Shown here: positions 30,482 to 44,663 of the stretch, one piece after another
Position numbering within the stretch: the stretch's first letter is position 1
Layout of the letters: every line of letters begins with the position of its first letter
Source of the DNA: Nansenia antarctica
Lineage: Eukaryota > Chordata > Actinopteri > Argentiniformes > Microstomatidae
Length of the DNA stretch: 64,000 nucleotides
Direction of reading: 5' to 3'
NCBI GenBank assembly: GCA_963989245.1
Contig: OZ022351.1
Coordinates: forward strand, 28,059,461 to 28,123,460
Notes under the pieces: generated by a model
Databases searched by the model: none
The model's input: the letters and a program-made list of their open reading frames with translations, nothing else
What the model was told of the DNA's origin: nothing
Made by a program: the position numbers and the translations under genes

Positions 30482-30681
30482 GGTTGTTGACGGCACGTTG
30501 AGTGAAAAGATTGTATAATGTTGTAGTAGTCCTATATGTGTTCTTCATTTGCATATACTGTATATGTGTGTATATCGTGTGTGTCAGTATCACACATCTC
30601 TTCTCTATTGTTCATATATCTATGCGTTCTTCACACATCACCGGCTTCCCACTCTTTTCACTCAACGTGCCGTCAACAACC
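30482..30681. repeat. 28-bp perfect inverted repeat with 144-bp loop
   Basis: GGTTGTTGACGGCACGTTGA with the following GTGAAAAG at 30482-30509 is exactly complemented at 30654-30681. It begins 13 bp after the broken myomesin exon. The right half continues into a LINE-tail-like sequence (LWNS motif). Confidence 0.85.
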
Positions 30682-30749
30682 TCTGGAACTCGGACTGCTT
30701 CTGAAGCTCCTTAAACACTGGAGGAGAAAAGACACGCTTGATTAGGAAT

Positions 30750-30867
30750 AGGGTTTCAAAATCCCCGTAAGATTGGGAAACTTTCTGTTCATTTTATATG
30801 GAAAATCCTATGGAAACTTTGGAAATTAGCGGAAAGTTTCCCAAATGTATGGGAATTTTGCAACCCT
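30750..30867. mobile_element. Short hAT-like MITE
   Basis: 118 bp with ends AGGGTTTCAAAATCC and GGGAATTTTGCAACCCT in inverted orientation and internal GGAAACTTT/AAAGTTTCC words. This is a pattern I know from abundant fish MITEs. Confidence 0.65.
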
Positions 30868-30928
30868 ACTTTATGAGGCAATGCATTTTTGATCTATAAT
30901 ATAATTAACCACCTCTCACAATGTTATA

Positions 30929-32188
30929 TTAACCCTTGTGTGATGTTCACTTTTTGGACCCTTTCGTACTGTTCGGGTCCAGTTGACCCTGGACATCATT
31001 GGGGTTTTAAAAGCACTTGTCTTGACACGGTGCTCCTAGTCCCAAGGGTGACCCATACAAGGGGGTATACTCAGGGCGCAAGAAAGCCCCAAAATAGCCC
31101 ATAATATTAAAGGGCGCCTCCTGTGGGCACAAACAGGTACTGTACCCAATAATGCACAATAGGTACTGTGTACACATTCAAAAGTGCATATCTTTTGTTC
31201 TGGTTGATCTAGGGGGCTGCCCTTTGGAGAGGCTGGAGCAGAGGATGCTTAGTAACAACCCACAAAGTGTCAGACCCCTGGGAATAGGTGGGGCCGAACG
31301 ACAGCATGATGAGTAGAAGCGTTTTTACACACATGATGCCCCTAACTTTGAAAATGCAAAATCAACTATAATAATGTTGACTGTGTGTCATAAAGCATAC
31401 TTATCTAGGAAAAATGTTAATGAAACAATGTTTTCATTGCTGTTCATTATTTTGAATTTATATTCTCAATTGAATTTCACATGTATCTAATTATAATCAA
31501 AGCTGTAAAGAAAATACAGGTGATGAACAAGAATAGAAATGAAAGAACCAAACTAAGATTGTTTTTGCCAATAGCTATGAAATACATCTCTCAAAAATGT
31601 CTGCAAATGCTGAATCACAAAACACGAACGGAATGTACACTGTTTTCACTGTCACTGTCGAAATACAGTATTGTGTCTGAAAAATCCCAAATAATTCTGA
31701 AATACCACTGGCTACAATTGTGTGTGCATTGGTATGCCTGTCTACACAACACATGAAGCACAGAATGTGACAGTGTGTGTACCTCAAATGTACTTTTTGC
31801 AGTTGCTGCATACGTTCTGTACAGTGCAAGAAAATGTAAAAATGTTTACAATGTTGCACTTCAAAGGGTAAAAAGTGCGAGGGCAGATGGCTTCTTGGCA
31901 CGGGAAAGCTAGAGCAGAGGTGTGTGAGTGAGTGTCAGTGTGAGTGTGTGTATGTTTCTGTGTGTCTCTGTGCATCCGGGCCTAAATGACCCGAACATCT
32001 TATGAAGGACATAAATGTGTTAGGGTATTGTAGGATGTGTAAAAAGTTGTTTCACTTTTACATGTTTTTCATAGAAAATAAGCCAAGGCCATGGAGTTTC
32101 ATATTGATCAAATGTATTCTTGTACCATTTCTCACCAAGTAAAAATGTAAAACGTGTCCAGTTGACCCGAACACCACACAAGGGTTAA
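30929..32188. mobile_element. piggyBac-like element, right arm
   Basis: TTAA at 30929-30932 and 32185-32188 with the same ends as the left copy. At 1,260 bp it keeps about 125 bp (32020-32145 region) missing from the left copy, and is nearer the ancestral form. Confidence 0.8.
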
Positions 32189-32204
32189 GTATTTTTTTTG
32201 GAGA

Positions 32205-32352
32205 ACTCTATTTTCCATTTTATTGGCTAGAGAGAGTGAAGACAGACAGGACAGTAAGGAGAGAGGGCATGTCAGCAGGGCATGGGCAGGATTGGAACCC
32301 ATGCCAACATGGGCATATGTATGCACTGGAGACTGTGGTGCTAGACCACTGG
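32205..32352 (-). mobile_element. tRNA-derived SINE, right arm
   Basis: Inverted counterpart of the SINE at 28556-28700. Confidence 0.75.
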
Positions 32353-33393
32353 CCTGGGTTGCACCAATTTGGCGTAAGTCATTACTAAATGTAGGCAACC
32401 CCTAGTAGTTACTAAACCCCTAGTAGTTACTAAACCCCTAGTAGTTACTAGCTAGTTTCAAACTAGTTGTTTACTAATTTCGGTTGCACCACGCCAAATA
32501 CTTAAAGTGTTAATATGTCATTTTATGACGTTTTAATATGTTTTCAGGCGAGAAAGTAGCCATATATATTCCCAAAATGTGTCCGGTTTATCAAAATAAC
32601 CCGTTTATATATCTGATCTGACGTTTTTTCCCCCTCTTCTGTTTTTAAACTTCGCCAGCAACAACAGGGGCATATGTATGCACTGGAGACTGTGGTGCTA
32701 GACCACTGGACCACCGTGATATTATATTATGATGTGTGTTTTGTACATTGATTGATTGACAGTAACATCATTTAATCCGATTATTTGAAAGATATAGTAA
32801 TATTCCATATAAACATCTCTTAGTCAGTGTCTTTGAGCCCTGAAAAAGCGCTACATAAATACAATGAATTATTATTATTATGATTATAGTCAATACTCAA
32901 TAGGAAGCTTTTGCTGCCCCCTAGTGGAACATGCTAACATCTGCTATTTGCTTGCGTGTCATCCTTGTGGGGGGATACCTCGTGTTCTATCTGTCTTTCA
33001 TACCACACTCCCCGATCTTCTCCCTCCGCGTCCCTCCCTAGCCAGAAACTCGCAATGTTTCATTGGCCTGTTCTTCATAATCCAAGGTCCATGATTGGCT
33101 GTATTAGCTGCCTTAACCAATCACCGCGAGGCTCTCTGCATATCTCCCATGCTGCACTGCGGCTCCGTTTGAGGCAGAGACTCAATAAGAACATTATACT
33201 CTACAAAATAATAATATGTTCATACGGTGACTATCTGTGTATATTTGACTGATCTTCTCTGACTGATGTGATTGCGGAGTCCAGCTGAGGCCCGTTTGAG
33301 GGCAATAAGTAGAAGTCTGTTTTATCCAAACCATGACTGGGAATGTCCGCCAGGAAACCCCCTTCAAATAGCTCTCCATATGGTAGTTAGTTT

Positions 33394-33408
33394 GTGTTCG
33401 CTTCGGCG

Positions 33409-33450
<42 letters not shown>

Positions 33451-33497
33451 GGCCCCTGCGCAAGGATGACACGCAAATTCGTGAAGCGTTCCTTATT
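33394..33497 (+). ncRNA. U6 snRNA copy, right arm
   Basis: Same sequence as the left-arm copy in reverse: GTGTTCGCTTCGGCGGCACA at the 5' end and TTCGTGAAGCGTTCC at the 3' end, then TTATTGC instead of a T run. The two arms therefore carry divergently placed U6 copies about 5.9 kb apart. Confidence 0.85.
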
Positions 33498-34645
33498 GCT
33501 AATGTTTTGAATAATATTTATGTTTTTTAACGTGTCTCTCAAGGTCCATGATTTGCTGTCTTAGCTGCCTTTCCAGCCGGGAGTCAAAATATCTGATCTC
33601 GCCGTCTTTTCAGCCGTGGGTTCGAATTGTTGGTCGCGGGAGAGAAGATCGGGGAGTGTCTCAGGGTCCTTTCCAGCCGGGGAGTCAAAATATCTGATCT
33701 TGCCGTCTTTTCAGCCGTGGGTCGAATCCACCTGAGGACATTACTGTCCAAAATATTTTCTTTTTTTAAGTCTTAATCAATTAAATGTTTAATGTAACAC
33801 AACATGTTTTGATTATTTATCATTCATTTAATTAAAGAAAACAGGACATTTTATGCTATTTATTGGTTTTACATTGCAATGTATTCTGCCCCTTGCCAGT
33901 TCTTACCGTGGGAAGATTGCAAGTCTTATCAGACGTGGGTTCGAATCCACCTGAGGACATTACTGTCCAAAATATTTTCTTTTTTTAAGTCTTAATCAAT
34001 TAAATGTTTAATGTAACACAACATGTTTTGATTATTTATAATTCATTTCATTAAAGAAAACAGGACATTTAATGCTATTTATTGGTTTTACATGCAATGT
34101 ATTCTTGCAATGTATTCTGCCCCTTTCCAGTTTGTTTCTTACCGTGGGGAAGATTGCAAGTCTTATCAGACTGCAGCCCCCTGTTGAGGCAACACACAGC
34201 AAGCAGTCTTCTTGAAGAGGCATGGACACCTTTCTTCAAAGCTCTTATCTTATCTTATTCTCTTATCAGACTGCAGCCCCCTGTTGAGGCAACAAACAGC
34301 AAGCAGTCTTCCTGAAGAGGCATCAACACCTTTCTTCAAGGAGATAACACCGGCCATCTCCTTGATGCACCATAAAAATCCTGTCATAAAATGTCAAAAC
34401 TTAATTATGCTTCACTGTTGATCTTAATGTCACCATTATACTGTTTTAAAACACACTTTGACACGTGTATATATTCAACTCCACACTTGATTTATTAAAA
34501 AGCACTGCTACACCATGTACATAATATACACATACTGTATTTAAAACGACGATATTTGCAATGACTGAACATCAATGAACCATGTAATTGTAAATAACAA
34601 CTAACAAAAGCGTAATACAAATAAATAATACACTGGAAACTTGAA

Positions 34646-34765
34646 AGTAATACAAAGGAATTTGTAATACACAGTGAATTTGTAATACACAGTGAATTTG
34701 CAATACACAGTGAATTTGTAATACACAGTGAATTTGTAATACACAGGGAATGTGTAATACACAGG
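34646..34765 (-). repeat. VNTR of ~18-bp units, right arm
   Basis: Inverted counterpart of 26151-26275, with about one unit fewer. Confidence 0.85.
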
Positions 34766-34782
34766 AAGATTCTCCTACCCTG

Positions 34783-34991
34783 CTATGTGTCTCTATGTGT
34801 GTGTGTGCGTGTAAGTGTGAATGGAGGCAGCTCCACATGTTTCTCCACCATCCACCTCTGCTTCTCAGTCTCATAAAATGCAGACAGTTGGAACTCCATC
34901 CAGGTCATTTCCTTTACCATGCCCTGTGCCTGGTACAGAGACAGTACCTTTGCAGGGCAATACATATATTTCCCTCTCACTCCAGGGAATG

Positions 34992-35025
<34 letters not shown>

Positions 35026-38000
35026 ACTGTTGGGACCCTGCTTAAGTGGCTGGTGGCAGAACCTGCACAGGCGGCCGGACGGCTGCTGCCCTGGCATCTT
35101 GTGTTTCTCTGGTGTCCTTTTATTCTTTCTAAACACTTCCGCCTTTTGTTTTGTTGAATTTATCTCCCGCTGAAAAAATGCTGTGTCAGCAAAGTCTGTA
35201 AATGGCATGCGTGGATTTGTGAGGCCTTCTACTGCGTAGGTATCGAATACTTTTTTAGAGCAGTAGAAGTACCTCACCTCTGCACTTGTGTAAAAAAAAA
35301 TGAATGGAGGAGCCATCGCCAAGGTAGCGGGACTTAGGCTGGCCACACGCTCGACAGGTAAGTATTTTCTTTTTTTGCTGCTGTTGCTGCGTGTTCCCCT
35401 GTTCGATTGTCCCTGTTGCCTGGTTCGCAGGGGCATCCAGGGGTAGGTTCACCGCTGGTGGGTTGACTGGGGCAGGTGGCAGGGGTGTGACAGCGACACT
35501 GACAGTTTTGCTAAGCTGCTGCCACAGCTGCTGTGTCTTCAGGAGCTTCTCGGGGCTAATGTTAAGAGCACAGCTGGTGTTCTTGCTCTTGGCCAGGTGT
35601 TTCAGGTATCGGTTTATGTGATGTTTTGTGGTACTGTGCAGGAGGCTGTTAGGGTCGGTGCACCTACTCTGCACCAGAGCAGCATAGTCCCCATCCACCC
35701 ACTTCAGGATGTCTTTCTCCCCGTGGTGCGTGGCCAGGAGCCCATCAATGGCAGCTCTCATGGGCTCTATCCACCTGCTGTGGTCCAAGACAAAGATGCG
35801 GCCTCCTGTCTTGATGGGCCCAGTGCGGGCAGCACGGGGAGAAGCTGACAGGGGCAGGGGTGGTGTGGCTGACAGGGGCAGAAGCAGATCTGAAAGAGAG
35901 TATTATCATTTTATTATTAAAATATGAATTTAATGACAAAGCTATGACTATACACTAACCATAACTGTGTGTGGGTGTGTAAAACAGAATTAGCTGTTGG
36001 CCCCACACATAATTATGTTATCTAATTTTAAATACCTGTATCCAGCAGGTCCTCCTCTTTGGTTGTAGCAGGAGCTACTGTCAAAGTTGACCGGAACAGG
36101 ACAGTCTTTCTGGAGGACTGTTGTGAGGACTGTGACAGTGGGGCTGGATCTGTGTCAGCAGAGAGGAGAAGAGCCAGGAGGTTGTCTATGTCGGCCATTT
36201 CCTGAAATAGAGGCGAAATTACCATTAGGAACAATAATCATAGAGTTTAACTATGTGAGTGAGTGAGTGAGTGAATATGATTATTCTGGATTACCTCCGG
36301 ATGGATGTCTCCCTCCATGGCCACTGCAGAAGGGAAAGCTGCTGGAGGGTGATCTGGCTCTACAGCCACAGGAGCTGGGACAGTCTTTGGCACCTTGTGC
36401 TTGTCCCAGTCAAGTGGAACAGGGCGACAGCCTGGCTCCACGTATTGGAGTCCAAACCTCTCCCCTGTGTCCCTGTTGGAGACCTGCAGAGCTGGATATT
36501 TAGCCCGTCCTGTCACCTTCACAGAGGCCATGTTCAGCTCCACCATCAGCAATGGGTCAAACACTGCAGGTAAGACCACATCAGGCATCTTCAGGTCCAC
36601 CAGTCTCTGGAAGTTCCAGCGTGTCACTCCAGTCAAACCCTGGGCCTGGAAAAGCTCAGTGGACACCCGGTTACCTGTCACCCACCGAGCCTGGTGGAAA
36701 TGGTAGCCCTCCTGCTGAGAGGTGCCCCAGACGCTGATCCAGATGGGCACAGTCGCCCCCCTCACCCTTGATGTGGTTCAGCTGCAGTGTTCCCCCATAC
36801 CTGTAGAGAACCCCGTCCTCCACCTCAGGGTCACTCAGGCAGCCTCTCAGGATGTGCACCCGCTGGATCCTCCACTCCTTCAGCATTGAGGGCTTGAAGA
36901 GCAACACATCACTGGGGTCTTTGGCCTGGTAGAAGTGTTTCAGGACTGCTTCCACTCTCTGCACCAGCTCAGTAGGGTGTGGCACCTTTGTCCGGCAGTG
37001 CGCGCGGGTGTGCTGCTTGGTGGGGTTAGCAGGCACAATCCCACAGAAGGAGTAGGCCTCCTTCAGCTTCTGCAGGTCAGCCTGGTCCACCACACTGAAC
37101 GCTGCAGAGAGGAATTGGCAGAAGGAGCTGTACAGGGAATGGTGCTCCGAGAAACACTCCCTGGTGAACCGCCGCATGCAGTGGAACAAGTCCAGTTTAA
37201 CAGTGATGTTGTTGTTGAACTTGTTTTCCGCGAGGCACAGGTGTTGGCCAAGTTCCCTGATGTTACCTCTGCCACGATAGCCTCTGTGGTCATCCAGGCA
37301 GACCACAGGAGATGCTCATGAGGCTGGGAGTTTGGGATCCTGAATGCATTTGTTAGAATTAGGTAAATACTATGATATTGTTATGTTATAAGTTATAGTA
37401 CATGTGTGCAATATAAATAAAATGAAATTACATACTATGTTCCCACACGGCGGGTTCCTGCTGTCTTGAGCTAGGCTGTAGGCCTAAGGATGGGATCAAG
37501 GCAAGCAGCTGAGAGTATGGGCAGCAGGACCTTCACTGGAGCTGAAGGAGCAGGTAACATGAAACTTCACACAACTGGAAATCACTTTTGACAGTGAATA
37601 AAGATGGGACACACAGTATTGTATGCATGCATGCACATGTATTAACCTTGCAAAGGAGACGCAGTCATATCGGATTCATCATCCTGAGCTGGTCTCGAGT
37701 GTGTAGCTGAAGCAGTCAGTTTTCTCCTCACTGTAAAGGAAAATAAAGTGTTATTCTCTCCCTCACTAACGCCTGGCTTCATTAGTAATTATTAATCATA
37801 CTTGTAAATGGGTTAGACACATTCTGTCATTACCTGTTATTGTCTGTCAAGCTGATTTGAACATGAATAAGATCTATGTGTCTCAATATGTCTCATCTGA
37901 TGAGAATTACTACGGTTTACACTTGTTATGAATTAATATTTAGTTCAATGTTGACTTAAAAAACAGGTAACACATCAGTGACAATACCAACATGCACAAC

Positions 38001-39243
38001 ATGCAAAAAATGAATTCATATTCATGATAATATAATCATAAAATTCATGATACTTACCCACATCGCTGACATGTTAATTCCTTATAATAGTGGTTAGTAG
38101 GACAGAAGAACACACACATCAAAACAGGCCAGAACACGGCCAAAATAATAAACGATATTATGGCAGAATAATAATGTGGGTCACAGAATTATCCTCCCAG
38201 ACGTATGGAGAAGAAACCTCTAGCTGTGGACGGGGCTCCAATGGCTGCTGCTGCTGCTGGTGGACCTAGAAGCACAGGAAATTTGTATTTTATCATTGCA
38301 TGAAGTACAGTTTAATAAACTACTGATCTGGACATGTCGACATGAGTTCAAAGATGTATCAGTACACTCACTCAGCTGGGTCATGTACTTAGATGGAGAC
38401 AGACTCAGCATCGCCTTTTCCAAATCCTCGTCTTCCTCCATTACTGTGAAATGAAACAAAGGTGTCATTACAAATAGCATGTTCTATTCAAGTAAACCAA
38501 TAATTATGAATAGGTTTGTTATTAACTGACCTGGAAGATCAGAGGCAGGGGCAGAGGTTGCTGCTGGTGTTGAAGCTGCCATGTCAGGTAATGTTGAGGC
38601 TGGAGCAGGGGCAGCCGTTACCTGGCTTTGCTGCTTCAACAGGTACTGCTGAAGTTGGTGCATTTTAGTGCCTGGCACAGGCTTCTTTGAGAGGATGAAG
38701 GCAGCATAACCATCAGCCCTACTCTCCCAAACCTCCCTCCAGGTGCTTTTGTGCCGGGTCCCAAAGCCAACACGGTTGTCCTCCTCCCGTTCCATCGCAG
38801 CCGACTTCATAGTCTGATACTGAAGGAGATCCATGATCTCCTTAAACATCCTTGAAAAGGACAGGAAGGACAATAGGCTGTCCTTACTGTTGCCCACTGG
38901 GTTAAACTGTCCCATCGTTTCCTCCTGTTCCACCCTCCTACAGGGTGTATCCCACATCATTTTCCAGCAGCCACCGGAAAGACTTGGCCTTATATTTTCC
39001 AAACTGGAGGACGTATTCACCTAACACCTCCTGCCTGTCCGACCCATCCCCCCCTCTTTGACAGACAGTTTTGTGGGCATTGGCCTTCACAACCCCCTCA
39101 CTCTGAGGAGCAGATTTGTCTTGCAGGGCGGGATTGTCTTTGATCCTCTTGGCCAAGTGAGAGGGGTCCTGACGTAAATAACCAATGTCGTTTTTACGGA
39201 AAGAAACAGGAATTCTTCCCGGGAAGAAGTTGGTCTTGTTCAT
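34783..39243 (-). pseudogene. Gene B, right copy: disrupted paralogue of A
   Basis: Exon for the N-terminal module 39243-38531 and a short exon 38443-38372, then later exons from 37346 downward. Lesions differ from the left copy: an indel near 38940 creates a stop right after LLENDVGYTL; the exons for the Cys-rich region and the first Asp motif are missing and replaced at 37347-37935; one extra A in a homopolymer near 35295 shifts the frame in the last exon. It keeps features the left copy lost: the CRFCHQPL cysteine, the full CA repeat reading as His-Thr in frame, and the sequence deleted at 24527 on the left. The stop corresponds to 34783. Confidence 0.8.
37347..37935 (-). other. Right-arm-specific segment replacing gene B exons
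   Basis: About 590 bp stands where the left arm has about 1.85 kb (about 21750-23600). On the minus strand it holds a possible small exon between a TTTTCCTTTACAG acceptor and a CAAGGTTAAT donor (about 37733-37653), reading RRKLTASATHSRPAQDDESD, and a second possible acceptor near 37550. It may be an original gene B intron/exon segment lost from the left arm, or unrelated filler. Confidence 0.45.
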
Positions 39244-39259
39244 GCTGATTAGATAAGTG

Positions 39260-39810
39260 AAACACTAATATATGTGGAAAAAAGAAACACACAATATGGA
39301 ATATAAATACATTGTAAATAAATAAACTGTATACATTTACACTTTAATTGTCCTATAATATAAATTACACTTGATTGATTTGATTTGATTTGATTTAGGC
39401 CTATTTGAAAGTTAATATCACAGTGTAACACTGGGGGATTTACTAAATGACAACATTGTGGGCACTGCTAGGCAGCAGTCATATCATTTGCAGCACATTA
39501 GTATGTACAATACTGGTGTACATATTATGTACAGTAGCCTAATGCTGTATAGTACGGCCAGACTATCATTGTGCAAAACTGTGTAGACTAGCATTGCAGT
39601 AGTATCTAAAACATTGCACAACCATGAATAATATAACACTATGAACAACTCGCAAGACGGTTCGCAAAACCCACACACTGCTAGGGTTACATTAACGGCT
39701 TTTACGGAAAATTACGGCTACACAGGGTAATATTAACTAGGGTTACATTAACGGCTTTTACGGACAATTACGGCTACACAGGGTAGGCCTACCATTTAGG
39801 ATCTACCATA
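39260..39810. other. Non-coding junction DNA with a ~53-bp tandem duplication
   Basis: Begins where homology to the left arm stops upstream of gene B. Two copies of TTACATTAACGGCTTTTACGG followed by CGGCTACACAGGGTA lie at 39685-39785. No gene is seen. Confidence 0.6.
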
Positions 39811-40769
39811 TGGCGCTTTTCCACCATCGGCCCGGCTCGGTTTGGCTCGGCTCGCTTCGGCACGCTTTTGAACAGTTCTGGTTTTCCACTTTACACAAGA
39901 CCAGGAACGAGTAGGAGGAGTAGGAGATAGTAGGCGGAATTACGCGTCATAAAAGCGCGCCATGGTGGTGACGTATATTTTCACGAGACACAACACAGCC
40001 ACAACAATAGCAACATGGAGGAACTTGAAGCTATCGTGTACTTTTTCCTCGGCATGTGGTATATTATTAACCGTGGTTTTTTTGAGAGAAAGAGGAAGAG
40101 AGAGAGGGAGAGAGAGAGGAAGCTATGTACACATAATAAAGTCATGTTTTTTGAACCCTTAAAACCACTGCCTTCACTTGTCTGCTTTATGAACTGTATG
40201 AGCATATGAGATGGCTACTGCCTGATCGATGTCGACACTGCTCGTAGTGAATATAAGCACTTGACGCATGTTGAACTCCTGGTTCATTGAGTTTACTCCC
40301 GGTTCACTTCTCGGGGTGGCACCACGGTGGTTCAGGGCTCAAAATGACCGTATACCGATGGTGGAGTTAACCAGCATAGTCTTGTGTTTCTACCACCTTC
40401 ATAGCCGGCGTTATTAACGGGCAAAGACGGTGCACGGAGGCACCCTTTGCGGGTTAATAACTGTGATTTACCGTGGGTTAGGATAACAATTCAAACGTGT
40501 CCGGATAGGGGAGAGGACAGGGAATCCAAAACCATTTGAATGGTGTCGATCCTACACTCCTATCACCGTCGACACAGCAAGGAGCGAATTCCCTGGTAAA
40601 ACTTTTCTCTCCCCCTGCTGTCAACGGGAGTTTGAACCAGCAGGCGCGGTGCTGCGAGCAGCAGCGGGTGAACTCCCGGTTCATTGAGTTTACGGTTAAA
40701 AGCATATCTTCTCGGGGTGTCAGCGCAGTGGTTAAGGGCTCAAAATGACCGTATACCGATGGTGAAGTT

Positions 40770-41382
40770 TGTAGTGTATTTTCATATGACGTAGCCATGG
40801 CAACCCGACGGCCAGGGCTTGCTTGAGGGCAGAAACATATTTGTCATTTATCTGATTCGTTCCCCTATTCACTAGATAACCGTCCGTTTGTGTTGTTTCT
40901 GTTAGGAGAAATAGGGAGAGACACACGGTGGCCTTTTGACAATGCATGTGCAGAGGATGGAATGTCATCATGGGAGGATAATTGCATTGGGGTCGAGTCA
41001 GCAAAACGGCCATAACATAGGTTACATTGGAATTGTATTAGAACATAGGGTGAGTTGCATTATAATAAGACAATGACATCCTATTTGCAGGACGGAGAAT
41101 GGCCTCACCTACTCACTGGTATGCTTTGTATTCAACCAAATTAAAGTAACGTGGACTCTGTTTAGTTGGCTCAGCGAAATAATAGTGACAGGGTATAAAG
41201 TCCGCTACGTAGATGGACTCTTTCTCTTTATTTTTCACATCCATCCTGTGACCGATTCGGACCATCAGCTCCATTGAGGGGCCAAGCTGTGTAACCTGCT
41301 TTTTTGAATAAACAAGTCTTAAATTTGCTCACGAACTCTTCTTCATTTTTTAGTAAGTAACAGATACCAAAATATATACGAA
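40770..41382 (+). repeat. 5' LTR of the endogenous retrovirus
   Basis: Starts TGTAGTGTATTTTCATATG. A TATA box (GGGTATAAAGTCC) lies at 41194-41199 and a polyadenylation signal AATAAA at 41307-41312, in the order U3-R-U5. It is the same length as the 3' LTR. Confidence 0.92.
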
Positions 41383-41386
41383 ATAA

Positions 41387-41404
41387 TGGCGAGACTAGCC
41401 CACG
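41387..41404 (+). promoter_or_regulatory. Primer-binding site
   Basis: TGGCGAGACTAGCCCACG begins 5 nt after the LTR. The initial TGG complements a tRNA CCA end; the implied tRNA ends in CGCCA, and I cannot assign it confidently. Confidence 0.55.

Positions 41405-44663
<3,259 letters not shown>

Larger units (their letters stand above)
29865..30916. other. Unique spacer at the palindrome centre
   Basis: About 1.05 kb with no counterpart in the other arm. It begins with GGATCCCCGTTAGCTGACTCC, a common fish LINE-tail motif, then the truncated myomesin exon, a short inverted repeat and a small hAT-like element. The arms end within about 12 bp of the piggyBac TTAA on each side. Confidence 0.8.
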
